A stretch of DNA of 17,716 bases from an uncultured Actinomycetes bacterium (GTDB taxonomy: Bacteria; Actinomycetota; Thermoleophilia; Solirubrobacterales; 70-9). A model generated the notes under the pieces. The model was given only the letters and a program-made list of their open reading frames with translations. It searched no databases and was not told the origin of the DNA. This document shows positions 1-7,462 of this stretch, in pieces. The stretch's first letter is position 1. The number at the start of each line of letters is the position of its first letter. The translations under genes were made by a program, and so were the position numbers. The stretch spans positions 1 through 17,716 of the forward strand of contig CALCIA010000263.1 in the NCBI GenBank assembly GCA_937907435.1, written 5' to 3'.

Positions 1-62
1 TCACGGTCCCGTGAACCTCCCGTGCGCCTCCCGCCGGTGTCCCTCCACACCTTCCATACACC

Positions 63-112
63 CGCCCCTCTCGCCACGGCCACAGCCTGCCCGGGCCGTG
101 GCGAGAGGGGCG
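63..112 (-). terminator. Long perfect hairpin 3' of recR, conserved-loop type
   Basis: A perfect 19-bp inverted repeat (arms 63-81 and 94-112, left arm CGCCCCTCTCGCCACGGCC) encloses a 12-nt loop. Read in the direction of recR transcription the loop is CGGGCAGGCTGT. It lies 86 nt beyond the recR stop codon, where a transcription terminator or mRNA 3'-end stabiliser would be expected, but no U-tract follows. The loop matches that of another hairpin at 17679-17716 in 11 of 12 positions although the stems are unrelated. The inverted repeat is directly visible; the terminator or processing role is inferred. Confidence 0.6.
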
Positions 113-122
113 CATCCTCAAT

Positions 123-175
123 CCGGGCGACAGCTTGCGGGGCCTGGACCCTCCCGGGCGACAGCTTGCGGGGCC
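123..175. repeat. Two direct 22-bp repeats downstream of recR
   Basis: Two identical 22-bp units lie at 123-144 and 154-175, with a 31-bp period. Each begins CCGGGCGACAG and ends TTGCGGGGCC. On the strand that carries recR each copy contains GCAAGCTGTCGCC, which resembles GCAGGCTGTGGCC at the loop and inner stem of the adjacent hairpin (11 of 13 positions). They sit between the recR stop codon and that hairpin. No function can be assigned. Confidence 0.6.
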
Positions 176-197
176 CCGAACCCGCGGAACCAACCGC

Positions 198-803
198 CTA
201 GTCGAGGCTTCGCCGCCCGGCAAGCGCCTTGCCCAGCGTCACCTCGTCGGCGTGCTCGAGGTCGGCGCCGACCGGGAGGCCGCTCGCCAGGCGCGTGACG
301 GAGATGTGGGGGCCGCGCATCAGTTCGGCGATGTAGAGGGCGGTCGCCTCGCCGGTCGTGGTCGGGTTGGTGGCGAGGACGACCTCTTGGATGTCGCCGC
401 CCTGGACCCGGCGCAGGAGCTCGGCGATTTTGAGGTCCTCGGCGTCGATGCCGTCGATCGGCGAGAGGGCGCCGCCGAGCACGTGGTAGAGGCCGCGGTA
501 TTCGTGGGTGCGCTCGATCGGGATCACGTCGCCGGGCTCCTCGACCACGCAGATCGTCGTCCGGTCGCGGTTCTCGTCGGCGCAAATGCGGCAGAGCGGG
601 CCCTCGGCGAGGTTGAAGCACTGCTCGCAGAGCCCGACCTTCTCCTTCATTTCGCGGATCGCGTCACCGAGCGCGAAGGCCTCTTCGTCGGGCGCGCGCA
701 GCAGGTGGAAGGCGAGGCGCTGCGCGGTGCGCTGCCCGATCCCGGGCAGGCGGGAGAGCTCGGCGACGAGGCGGGCGAGCGGTGCCGGGCCCTCGGTGCT
801 CAC
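198..803 (-). CDS. recR: Recombination mediator protein RecR
   Basis: This 201-residue protein is the RecR subunit of the RecFOR (or RecOR) pathway, which loads RecA onto gapped DNA in the cytoplasm. The N-terminus has a helix-hairpin-helix (LPGIGQRTAQRLAFHLL, residues 19-35). A C4 zinc finger follows with Cys59, Cys62, Cys71 and Cys74, and then a Toprim domain (about 82-177) starting TTICVVEEPGD. The length is normal for the family. The start is a GTG at 801-803 with GGAGG seven bases upstream. It is the last gene of the dnaX-ybaB-recR operon, 28 bases after ybaB, a gene order conserved in many bacteria. The direct repeats and the hairpin lie beyond its stop codon. Confidence 0.97.
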   Translation of the reverse strand: MSTEGPAPLARLVAELSRLPGIGQRTAQRLAFHLLRAPDEEAFALGDAIREMKEKVGLCEQCFNLAEGPLCRICADENRDRTTICVVEEPGDVIPIERTHEYRGLYHVLGGALSPIDGIDAEDLKIAELLRRVQGGDIQEVVLATNPTTTGEATALYIAELMRGPHISVTRLASGLPVGADLEHADEVTLGKALAGRRSLD

Positions 804-831
804 GCGCGGGCCTCCGCCCGGAAGCGGGTGC

Positions 832-1176
832 TCAACCGCCGAGCATCCCGCCGAGGCCGCCGCCCAGTCCGCCGGTCACGTCGCCCATCTTCGACCCGGC
901 GAGATCCTGCGCCGCGCGCAGGCCCTCGTTGACCGCCGCCTGCACCATCTCCTGGAGCAGCTCGACGTCCTCGGGATCGACGGCTTCCGGGTCGATCGTG
1001 ATCGCGCGCAGCGTCAGGTCGCCGCCCACGGTCACCTTCACCATGCCGCCGCCGGCGCTCGCGTCGACCGTTTCGTCTTTCAGTTTCTCCTGGGCCTCCA
1101 GCATCTGCGCCTGCATCTGCTGCGCCTGTTTCATCAGGGCGTTCACGTCGAAGCCCCCGGGTCCGCCTCGTGCCAC
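832..1176 (-). CDS. ybaB: YbaB/EbfC-family nucleoid-associated protein
   Basis: This 114-residue cytoplasmic DNA-binding protein belongs to the YbaB/EbfC family, small dimeric proteins with a tweezer-like fold. After a short Gly-rich start, FDVNALMKQAQQMQAQMLEA is the typical long N-terminal helix. It is followed by the beta-strand segment GMVKVTVGGDLTLRAITIDPE and a C-terminal helix. The tail is Gly-rich (GGLGGGLGGMLGG). The start is a GTG at 1174-1176 placed directly after the dnaX TAG stop with no gap. Its GGAGG-type ribosome binding site lies inside the last dnaX codons, so translation is probably coupled to dnaX. The position between dnaX and recR supports the call. Confidence 0.95.
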   Translation of the reverse strand: MARGGPGGFDVNALMKQAQQMQAQMLEAQEKLKDETVDASAGGGMVKVTVGGDLTLRAITIDPEAVDPEDVELLQEMVQAAVNEGLRAAQDLAGSKMGDVTGGLGGGLGGMLGG

Positions 1177-3111
1177 CTAACTGACCTCCTCCGCGTCGAA
1201 CTCGCTCTTCAGCCGTTCCAGCAACTCATCCTCGTCGATCTGCTCGCTGCCCGGAGCCGGGGTGTCGGGGGGCGGCGGCGCGGCGGCCGCGGCCTCCTCG
1301 TCCAGCATCACGTAGCGCGGCGAGACCCCTTCCCCGGTGACCGCTTCAAAGGCCTCGATCAGCGCCTGCCGGCGGTCCGGCGACTCGGCCTTGCGTTTGT
1401 TGAAGGGCTGGTCGGGCGCGAAGCCGATCGCCAGCCCCTCGTCGTCGAACGCCACCGGCCGCGCCCCGTCGAAGGTCGCCGCGAGCGCGGGCGCTTTCTC
1501 GGCGAGCTTGTCGAGGACCGAGGGCCAGATGCGGGTGACCTGCTCGAGGTCCTGGGCTGCGGCTGGAGAGGGGGACGAACCGCCAAAGGACGGAGGGTTT
1601 CCGGCCGCGGGTCCTGTCGCCCCGGTTTCCCCCACTGTGCTCGGCGGCGGAGCCGCCTGCGCGCGGTGGGGGGCCCCCACCGGCGCGCCACCCGCGGGTG
1701 GGGAGTCCGCGCCCGGCTGCGGGGGCTCGGCCTCGGCGGAAGTTGGTTGGGCTGCAGGGGGCTCCGGCGCTTGCGGCTGGAGCTCAGGCGTGGGGGCGGC
1801 GGCCTCGGGTGCCGGTGCCGGCGGCTCGCTCGTCGCGGCCTCGGGCGCGGACGCCTGCGGTTCCGGTCGCGACGGATGCGGGGTCGACGGGGTCGGCTCG
1901 GGCGGGCGGCTCGGGGGCGGCGAAGGGAGGACCGGGGTCGGCGGAGGTCCGCCGTCGGCGAGCTGGCGCTCGAGCTTCTCGATCCGCCGCAGCAGGCCCT
2001 CGGTCGTCGGGTCGAGATCCGGACGCGCCGCTTTCAGCAGGGCGATCTCGACCGCCATGCGCGCGTCGTCGCCCTCGCGGACCGCGGTCAGGGCGCCCGC
2101 CAGCTCGTCGATCGTGCGGACCAGGGCAGCGGCGCCCACCGCGCTCGCCTGCTGCTTGATCCGCTCCGTGTCGGTGGCGGTGACGACGAAGGTGGAGGGC
2201 ACCTCGCCGATCGTCTGGGTGACCAGCAGGTGGCGCAGGTGGGCGAGCAGATCGCGCGCGAATTGCGACGGATCACGCCCGGATCGCGCCATCTTCTCGA
2301 CCCCGAGGAGCACCGCCTTCGGGTCGGAGGCAGCGACCGCGTCGACCGCTTCGAAGAGCAGGTCGGCGTCGGCGGCGCCGAGCATCTCCAGCACCTCGTC
2401 GAGCCCGACCGCCTGCCCGCCGAAGGCGACCAGCTGGTCGAGCGTCCCGAGCGCGTCGCGGAAGCTCCCCTGGGCGGAGCGGGCGATCATCGCCACCGCC
2501 CCGTCGTCGATCGTGATCGACTCCTGCGCGGCGACCCGGTTCAGCACCTCGGAGATCTGCTCGAGGCTCGGCCGCTGGAAGTCGAAGCGCTGGCAGCGGT
2601 CGGCGATCGTCGCCATCACCTTGTGCGACTCGGTCGTGGCGAGGACGAAGACGGTGCGCGGCGGCGGCTCCTCCAGCGTCTTCAGGAACGCGTTCCATGC
2701 CTCTTTCGTGAGCATGTGCGCCTCGTCGAGGATGTAGACCTTCCAGTGGCCGCCGGCGGGCGCGTAGGCGACCCGCTCGCGCAGGTCGCGGACGTCGTCC
2801 ACCGAGCGGTTGGAGGCGGCGTCCATCTCGATCACGTCGATCGACGTCCCCGCGGCGATCGTCACGCACGACTGGCATTCGCCGCACGGCGTCACGGTCG
2901 GCCCACCGCGTTCGCAGTTCAGCGAGCGGGCGAGGATCTTCGCCATCGACGTCTTGCCGGTCCCGCGCGAGCCGACGAACAGGTAGGCGTGGTGGACCTT
3001 GTCCTGCTCGACCGCGTTGCGCAGCGTGCGGACGACGTGGGTCTGCCCCACCACCTCGTCGAAGGAGCCGGGGCGGTGGCGGCGGTAAAGGGACGTGGAC
3101 TCGGTGCTCAT
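1177..3111 (-). CDS. dnaX: DNA polymerase III subunit gamma/tau
   Basis: This 644-residue clamp-loader ATPase drives loading of the sliding clamp at the replication fork. Visible features are Walker A GSRGTGKTS (47-55), a zinc module with Cys66, Cys76, Cys79 and Cys82, Walker B ILDEAHM (127-133) and a sensor region around TTESHKVMATIADRCQRF. After about residue 400 there is a long Pro/Ala-rich linker and then a short C-terminal domain (about 540-600) of the tau kind. The ATG at 3109-3111 is chosen because GGAGG lies eight bases upstream and the family N-terminus (LYRRHRPGSFDEVVGQ) begins just after it; an in-frame extension to 3276 lacks homology. No A-rich slippery site for a programmed frameshift was seen. 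It is first in the operon with ybaB and recR. Confidence 0.97.
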   Translation of the reverse strand: MSTESTSLYRRHRPGSFDEVVGQTHVVRTLRNAVEQDKVHHAYLFVGSRGTGKTSMAKILARSLNCERGGPTVTPCGECQSCVTIAAGTSIDVIEMDAASNRSVDDVRDLRERVAYAPAGGHWKVYILDEAHMLTKEAWNAFLKTLEEPPPRTVFVLATTESHKVMATIADRCQRFDFQRPSLEQISEVLNRVAAQESITIDDGAVAMIARSAQGSFRDALGTLDQLVAFGGQAVGLDEVLEMLGAADADLLFEAVDAVAASDPKAVLLGVEKMARSGRDPSQFARDLLAHLRHLLVTQTIGEVPSTFVVTATDTERIKQQASAVGAAALVRTIDELAGALTAVREGDDARMAVEIALLKAARPDLDPTTEGLLRRIEKLERQLADGGPPPTPVLPSPPPSRPPEPTPSTPHPSRPEPQASAPEAATSEPPAPAPEAAAPTPELQPQAPEPPAAQPTSAEAEPPQPGADSPPAGGAPVGAPHRAQAAPPPSTVGETGATGPAAGNPPSFGGSSPSPAAAQDLEQVTRIWPSVLDKLAEKAPALAATFDGARPVAFDDEGLAIGFAPDQPFNKRKAESPDRRQALIEAFEAVTGEGVSPRYVMLDEEAAAAAPPPPDTPAPGSEQIDEDELLERLKSEFDAEEVS

Positions 3112-3181
3112 AAAGGGCCTCCAGCCAGTGTATCCACGGCTCGGCGGGCACCCTTCAGGCCCGCTCGGTAGGTTGCCCGCC

Positions 3182-4789
3182 GTGCCACCGAGCCTCCGCA
3201 AGTGGCTCACGCCGGCGGCGTGGGTCGCCGCCGTCACGGCGGTGCTGCTGATCGTCTTCCCGGTCGGCTTCCCCAATTACGACACGATCTACGCCCTCGT
3301 CTGGGGGCGCGAACTGGCGCACGGGGTCAGCCCCGACTACGGCGCCGCGCTGCCCCCCACGCCGCATCCGCTGACCGACCTGATCGGCCTCGTCACCTCG
3401 CCGTTCGGCGAAGCGCCGATCACCGTGATCATGATCCTGGCCTACGTCTCCCTCGGCCTGATCGCCTACCTCGTCTACCGCCTGGGGACGGTCTGGTTCG
3501 ACAAATGGGTCGGGATCCTCGCCGCGGTGATCGTCCTCACCCGCGCGCCCTTCCTCTCCAACGGCCTGCGCGCCTACGTCGACCTCCCCTACATCGCGTT
3601 GTGCCTCGGCGCGCTCTACATCGAGGCGCGAAAGCCCCGCGCCGGCTGGCCCGTCCTCGCGCTGCTGGTCCCGGCGGGCCTCCTGCGCCCCGAGGCCTGG
3701 GGCTTCGCGATCGCCTACTGGCTCTGGCTGACCTTCGACCTCCGCCGCGCGAGCTCCGCCACACATTCGAGCGCCTCCGGCGCGCAAACCGGCACACCAC
3801 CCGGGTCGACGGGCCGAAAACCGGACCATATGACGGGTTTTCGGCCCATCAACACGGCGTTCGGCTGGGAAGTGGGGTGGCGGGGGGAGCGTGGGACGCG
3901 GGAGCTCGCGTGGCTCGGGCTGCTGGCGCTGGGCGGGCTCATCCTCTGGGTGCTCTTCGACGCGGTCACCACCGGCAACCCGCTCTACTCGCTGACCGGG
4001 ACGCAGGAAACCGTCGAAAGCCTCAAACGGCAGACGGGGCCGGTCGACCTCGTCCTCTACGGGCCGCGGCGGCTCGGCGAAGTGATGCAGTGGCCGGGGA
4101 TGATCGGCGGCTTCGGCGGCCTCCTGCTCGGCATCTGCCTGCTGCGCCGCCGCTCCGCGCTCGGCTTCGCCGCCGTCGTCCTCGCCCTGCTCGCCTTCGC
4201 CGTCCTCGCCGCGGCGGGCCTCGCGATCATCGCCCGCTACACGATGCTGGCGGGAGCGATCCTCTCGATCTTCTTCGCCCTCGCCCTGCTCGGCTGGCGC
4301 TTCGTCGATCGCGGCAACCCCTGGCGGCTGCGCTGGCAGGTCTTCGCCGGGATCGTCCTCCTGATGACCCTGATCTGGCTGCCGAACCAGTGGGACCTCG
4401 ACCGCCAGGTCCACACCGACCTCACCAACCAGGGCAAGATCGAGAACGACCTCTCCGCCCTCGTCGACGAAGGCGCCTTCTCACCGGAATGCGGGCCGAT
4501 CGCGGTGCCGAACCACCGCGCCGTGCCGCGCCTCGCCTTCGGCCTTGACGTCAAGCCGACCGACATCGTCAGCGCCTCGGAGGCGGTCTCCGGGGAAGAA
4601 AAGGAAAAGCTCGAAGAGATCGAACGGCGGGGCGGCTACTGGGTCCAGCCGGCGAGCGAATTCGTGATCCACAACTACATCCTCGACCCCAACGACAAGA
4701 CGAACTTCAAGGGCCTCGAACCGCCCGCCGGCTTCCACCAGGTCGCCGGGAACGAGAGCTGGCTGATCTACAGCCGCTGCGGCGGCTGA
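3182..4789 (+). CDS. Polytopic membrane protein, possible GT-C-type glycosyltransferase
   Basis: This protein of about 535 residues has many hydrophobic segments, including WVAAVTAVLLIVFPVGFP near the start, ITVIMILAYVSLGLIAYLVY, a cluster of Leu/Ala-rich helices in the middle (around 4100-4300) and a soluble C-terminal part of about 130 residues. The first extracytoplasmic loop holds NYDTIYALVWGRELAHG and PTPHPL. An acidic residue after the first helix is common in GT-C fold lipid-linked sugar transferases, so such a role is plausible but not shown. The GTG at 3182 is preferred because helix 1 follows at once and it avoids overlapping dnaX; its ribosome binding site is weak, and an ATG at 3095 is the alternative. 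A hydrophilic loop near residues 190-235 contains an in-frame DNA palindrome (3811-3847). Confidence 0.75.
   Translation: MPPSLRKWLTPAAWVAAVTAVLLIVFPVGFPNYDTIYALVWGRELAHGVSPDYGAALPPTPHPLTDLIGLVTSPFGEAPITVIMILAYVSLGLIAYLVYRLGTVWFDKWVGILAAVIVLTRAPFLSNGLRAYVDLPYIALCLGALYIEARKPRAGWPVLALLVPAGLLRPEAWGFAIAYWLWLTFDLRRASSATHSSASGAQTGTPPGSTGRKPDHMTGFRPINTAFGWEVGWRGERGTRELAWLGLLALGGLILWVLFDAVTTGNPLYSLTGTQETVESLKRQTGPVDLVLYGPRRLGEVMQWPGMIGGFGGLLLGICLLRRRSALGFAAVVLALLAFAVLAAAGLAIIARYTMLAGAILSIFFALALLGWRFVDRGNPWRLRWQVFAGIVLLMTLIWLPNQWDLDRQVHTDLTNQGKIENDLSALVDEGAFSPECGPIAVPNHRAVPRLAFGLDVKPTDIVSASEAVSGEEKEKLEEIERRGGYWVQPASEFVIHNYILDPNDKTNFKGLEPPAGFHQVAGNESWLIYSRCGG
3811..3847. repeat. Palindromic element inside the membrane-protein gene
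   Basis: Perfect 12-bp arms GGGCCGAAAACC (3811-3822) and GGTTTTCGGCCC (3836-3847) flank a 13-nt loop, ggaccatatgacg. With two mismatches the pairing extends six bases outward to about 3805-3853. It lies in frame in a hydrophilic loop of the membrane protein, coding for about residues 210-222, in a segment (RRASSATHSS through GERGTRE) that looks unlike the surrounding transmembrane sequence. A REP-like or miniature insertion is inferred. Confidence 0.55.
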
Positions 4790-4830
4790 ATCGCCGCCGA
4801 CCGCCCCCAGGCTGGCGCCGGTCGGATCGC

Positions 4831-4936
4831 CCGCGGTCGTCCTTTGGCCCGCTGGACCCGTCCGCGGTCGTCCTTTGGCCCGCCTACCGGACCTTAGGAC
4901 GACCGCGCCGGCGGGGCCGGACGAAAGGACGACCGC
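4831..4936. repeat. Nested inverted-repeat block between convergent genes
   Basis: The core GCGGTCGTCCT occurs four times: forward at about 4833 and 4864, and inverted at about 4896 and 4924. The two forward copies belong to identical 22-bp direct repeats (4831-4852 and 4862-4883). The inner pair gives a 12-bp stem (CGCGGTCGTCCT with 4896-4907) and the outer pair a 13-bp stem (GCGGTCGTCCTTT with 4924-4936). The whole can therefore fold as a double nested hairpin. It lies between the membrane-protein stop (4789) and the stop of the convergent acetolactate decarboxylase gene (4994). It could serve as a bidirectional terminator or be a mobile palindrome; the structure is seen, the role is inferred. 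Confidence 0.6.
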
Positions 4937-4993
4937 ACTGCGAGCGGCGCCGCGTTCCTTGCACCGGCGGCGGAGTCGGCTGGGCCGTCCCGT

Positions 4994-5848
4994 TCAGCCG
5001 TGCTCGGCGGCGTCGATCGCGGCGTGGGTCGCGGCGGCGAGGTCCGGGTCGGTGAGGTCGACTGCCGGGGGAAGCTCGACGTGGAGGTCGTCGGAGGGGT
5101 CGATCCGCGCCCGCAGCGGGGTCGCCGAGCGCGAGTCGAGCACGTGGCCGCCGCGGCGCCGCGCGGTGTCGACGAAGTGCAGGTGGTACCCGGCGACCTC
5201 GATGCCCTCGACGTAGGCGGGGAAGCGGAAGCCGACCATCGAGCCCTCCACATCGGCGAGCTCGAAGACGTGCTGGTCGGCGACGACCTCGGCGAGCGGC
5301 CGGTAGGGCGGCTCCTGGCGGGGGACCGAGCGGGCGCGCACCAGCTCGAAGCGGCCGTCCACCCGGACCGCGAAGGACGATGCACCCGGCGGGGCCAAGC
5401 GGTCGAGCGCCGCGAGCAGGGCTTCGTGGTCGAGCGGCGCGGGGACGAGCCCGGCGGCTCCGGGGCCCTGGCCCGCGGCGACCTCCGCCTCGACCGTCGG
5501 CTCGAAGCGCGTCACCACCGCGAACGGCGTCCGCTCCCGCGGCCCGACCACCGTGACGTGCCCGTCCACGTCCGCGCGCAGGAACTCTCCGTCGAGCGCG
5601 ATCATCTCGCCGTCGAGCGCGTTCAGCGTCCCCAGCCCGAAGTCGCCGCGCGCGGCGAGCTCGGCGAAGGTCAGATCGCCGTCGAAGGACCCGTCGAGCA
5701 GCGCCCCGATCGTCGAGGCCTGGAAGAGGACGTGCGGCGCCCGCTCCGCGTGCAGGTCGGCGTGCCGCATCGACTCGACGTGGAGGGATCTGATCCAGCG
5801 CTCGTCAAGCACGCGCGGCAGTCTGCCGGCCCACACGCACGCACGCAC
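4994..5848 (-). CDS. budA: Alpha-acetolactate decarboxylase
   Basis: The enzyme converts alpha-acetolactate to acetoin and CO2 (EC 4.1.1.5), part of the acetoin/butanediol branch of pyruvate metabolism. Family signatures are clear: VLFQASTIGALLDGSFDGDL (40-59), the RGDFGLGTLNALDGEMI block (68-83), RARSVPRQ (171-178), and the zinc site GYHLHFVDTARRRGGHVLD with His222, His224 and His235. No acetolactate synthase gene is in the window. The start is uncertain. The GTG at 5846-5848 has GAGGA at a good distance and is used here (284 residues). A GTG at 5810-5812 and an ATG at 5768-5770 lack good ribosome sites but would give lengths closer to cytoplasmic relatives. A short GTGC tandem repeat covers the chosen start. 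No clear signal peptide is seen. Confidence 0.9.
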   Translation of the reverse strand: MRACVWAGRLPRVLDERWIRSLHVESMRHADLHAERAPHVLFQASTIGALLDGSFDGDLTFAELAARGDFGLGTLNALDGEMIALDGEFLRADVDGHVTVVGPRERTPFAVVTRFEPTVEAEVAAGQGPGAAGLVPAPLDHEALLAALDRLAPPGASSFAVRVDGRFELVRARSVPRQEPPYRPLAEVVADQHVFELADVEGSMVGFRFPAYVEGIEVAGYHLHFVDTARRRGGHVLDSRSATPLRARIDPSDDLHVELPPAVDLTDPDLAAATHAAIDAAEHG

Positions 5849-5874
5849 GCGCCGTCCTCGCGGGCGGCGCTGGA

Positions 5875-6153
5875 AAAAAGTGGACCGTGCACCCGCCTTC
5901 GAGATCTGGTCACCGGGCGTGTCCGTCGTTTATGGCTCGGGTCGGGCTTCCCCGCGGCACCCGCGGCATCCGCTTAAGGCTGCTTCCTTCCGGACCTGAC
6001 CTGGTTCGCGTGCCCACGTCGCGCGGGACCCGGCCGTCAACGCCGCCACGACGCACTGACCCCGACGGTCAGTCCCTCGGAACGGTAGTCGGCCCCGCTA
6101 GAGCGGATTGCGGGTTATAGGGCACCGCTGATTCCCCGCCTAGCACGGTCCAC
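5875..6153 (-). ncRNA. ffs: Signal recognition particle RNA, large (Alu-domain) bacterial type
   Basis: The minus strand carries the universal SRP S-domain core GGTCAGGTCCGGAAGGAAGC (about 5981-6002), which binds Ffh. The 5' part contains the Alu-domain segments AGCGGTGCCCTATAACCCGC and CAATCCGCTCTAGC, closely resembling those of Bacillus subtilis scRNA as I recall it. The ends pair perfectly over 11 bp: 5' GTGGACCGTGC (6153-6143) with 3' GCACGGTCCAC (5890-5880). Six T residues (5879-5874) follow, as at an intrinsic terminator. The total is about 275 nt, far longer than the roughly 100-nt 4.5S form. A possible -10 box TAGGCT (6164-6159) lies just upstream; no -35 is evident. It is near dnaX, as in Bacillus, but separated from it by two genes. 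Confidence 0.93.
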
Positions 6154-6190
6154 GCACAAGCCTACCCTGCCGCCATAGGATCGCGCCGCC

Positions 6191-7450
6191 TTGATCAAAG
6201 TCGACCCCGCCTCGTTCTTCGCCGTCGTCCTCACCGCCGCGGTCGCCGCGGCCACCGTCGCCGCCGTCCCGAAGCGGCTGGCGCCCCCGGTCGTCGTCCT
6301 CGAGCTGGTCCTCGGGATCGTGATCGGCCCCGAAGTCCTCGGCATCGCCCAGAACGACGACTTCATCGAATTCTTCTCCAACCTCGGGCTCGGCATGCTC
6401 TTCTTCTTCGCCGGCTACGAGATCGACTTCGAGCGGATCAAGGGCCTGCCGCTGAAGCTCGGCGGCTGGGGATGGCTGCTCTCGGTGGCGGTCGCCTACG
6501 CGCTCGGCGGCATCCTCGCCGCGACCGGCGTCATCGCCTCCGCCCTCTACGCCGGCTCGGCGATGGCGACGACGGCGATCGGCACGCTGATCCCGATCCT
6601 CCGCGACAACGGCGAGCTGAAGACGCGCTTCGGCACCTACCTGCTGGCGGCGGGCGGGGCGGGCGAGTTCGGGCCGATCCTGCTGCTGACGATCGTCCTC
6701 TCCACCGACCATCCGGTGCGCGAGTCGGCAATCCTGATCGCCTTCGCCCTGGTCGCGGTGGCGCTCGGGATCGCCTCGATCCGCTGGGCGGGCCGCCGTT
6801 GGGAGGCGCTGATGGCGACGCTCGAGGCGAGCAGCCAGCTGGCCGTGCGGGTGACGATGGTGCTGATCTTCGGCCTCGTCTTCCTCGCCAACCGGCTCGG
6901 CCTCGACCTGCTGCTGGGCGGGTTCGCCGCCGGGATGATCGTGAGGCTGATCCTCAAGGGGCACGAGGCGGAGGTCTTCGAGTCGAAGCTGACCGCGATC
7001 GGCTTCGGCTTCTTCATCCCCTTCTTCTTCGTCGCCAGCGGGATCGACTTCGACCTGGCGGCGCTCGGCAGCATCGGCGCGATCGCCAAGCTGCTGCTGT
7101 TCTTCGCCCTCTTCCTGGTCGTCCGCGGCGCGCCCGCGTTGCTGCTCTACCGCGGCGTGCTGGGGGCGCGCGACCGTGCCGCGCTCGCCTTCTACTGCGC
7201 GACCGAGCTGCCGCTGGTCGTCGCGATCACGACGCTGGCGACCGAGAGCGGCCACATGCACGCCTCGACCGCGGCCGGGCTGGTCGGCGCGGCGATGCTC
7301 TCGACCCTCGTCTTCCCCTTCGTCGGGCTGGCGCTGCGGCGCCACGCGGAGGCCGACCACGCGGAGCACCTGGGCGAGGACGGCGGCCCGGACGGGGGCT
7401 CCCCTCCGCTCGGAGGAGAGCCCGTCGTCCGGCCGCAACCGGCGGCGTGA
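6191..7450 (+). CDS. CPA2-family cation/proton antiporter (Na+/H+ exchanger fold)
   Basis: This 419-residue inner-membrane protein has about 12 hydrophobic segments and matches the Na_H_Exchanger/Kef-type CPA2 family. It probably exchanges Na+ or K+ for protons in pH or ion homeostasis. Visible signatures are PPVVVLELVLGIVIGPEVLG (32-51), LGLGMLFFFAGYEID (65-79) and SAMATTAIGTLIPILRDNGE (123-142). GAGEFGP (156-162) follows, with Glu159 roughly where CPA2 relatives usually carry an ion-binding Asp. There is no RCK/TrkA-N domain after the membrane part. The TTG start at 6191 has AGGA about ten bases upstream and leads straight into helix 1. The gene is divergent from the SRP RNA, about 37 bases away. 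Its stop lies 12 bases from that of the convergent secreted-protein gene. Confidence 0.9.
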   Translation: MIKVDPASFFAVVLTAAVAAATVAAVPKRLAPPVVVLELVLGIVIGPEVLGIAQNDDFIEFFSNLGLGMLFFFAGYEIDFERIKGLPLKLGGWGWLLSVAVAYALGGILAATGVIASALYAGSAMATTAIGTLIPILRDNGELKTRFGTYLLAAGGAGEFGPILLLTIVLSTDHPVRESAILIAFALVAVALGIASIRWAGRRWEALMATLEASSQLAVRVTMVLIFGLVFLANRLGLDLLLGGFAAGMIVRLILKGHEAEVFESKLTAIGFGFFIPFFFVASGIDFDLAALGSIGAIAKLLLFFALFLVVRGAPALLLYRGVLGARDRAALAFYCATELPLVVAITTLATESGHMHASTAAGLVGAAMLSTLVFPFVGLALRRHAEADHAEHLGEDGGPDGGSPPLGGEPVVRPQPAA

Positions 7451-7462
7451 GCCGCCTGGGGC

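Noticed and set aside
63..112. Integron attC site or conventional intrinsic terminator
   Set aside because: The perfect stem has no attC-type bulges or R-box layout and no integrase or cassette genes are present; no U-tract follows the stem, so a classical intrinsic terminator is not supported.
1200..3111. Programmed frameshift in dnaX
   Set aside because: No A-rich slippery heptamer was found before the linker in the coding strand.
508..3171. 887-residue plus-strand open frame
   Set aside because: It is the antisense shadow of recR, ybaB and dnaX; its Arg/Gly/His-rich translation has no domain, while the minus-strand genes are certain.
3112..3276. Extended dnaX start
   Set aside because: The extra 55 residues do not resemble DnaX, and a good GGAGG site precedes the ATG at 3111.
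4831..4936. CRISPR array
   Set aside because: Only two direct copies, with a 9-base gap, and the other copies are inverted; no cas genes are nearby.
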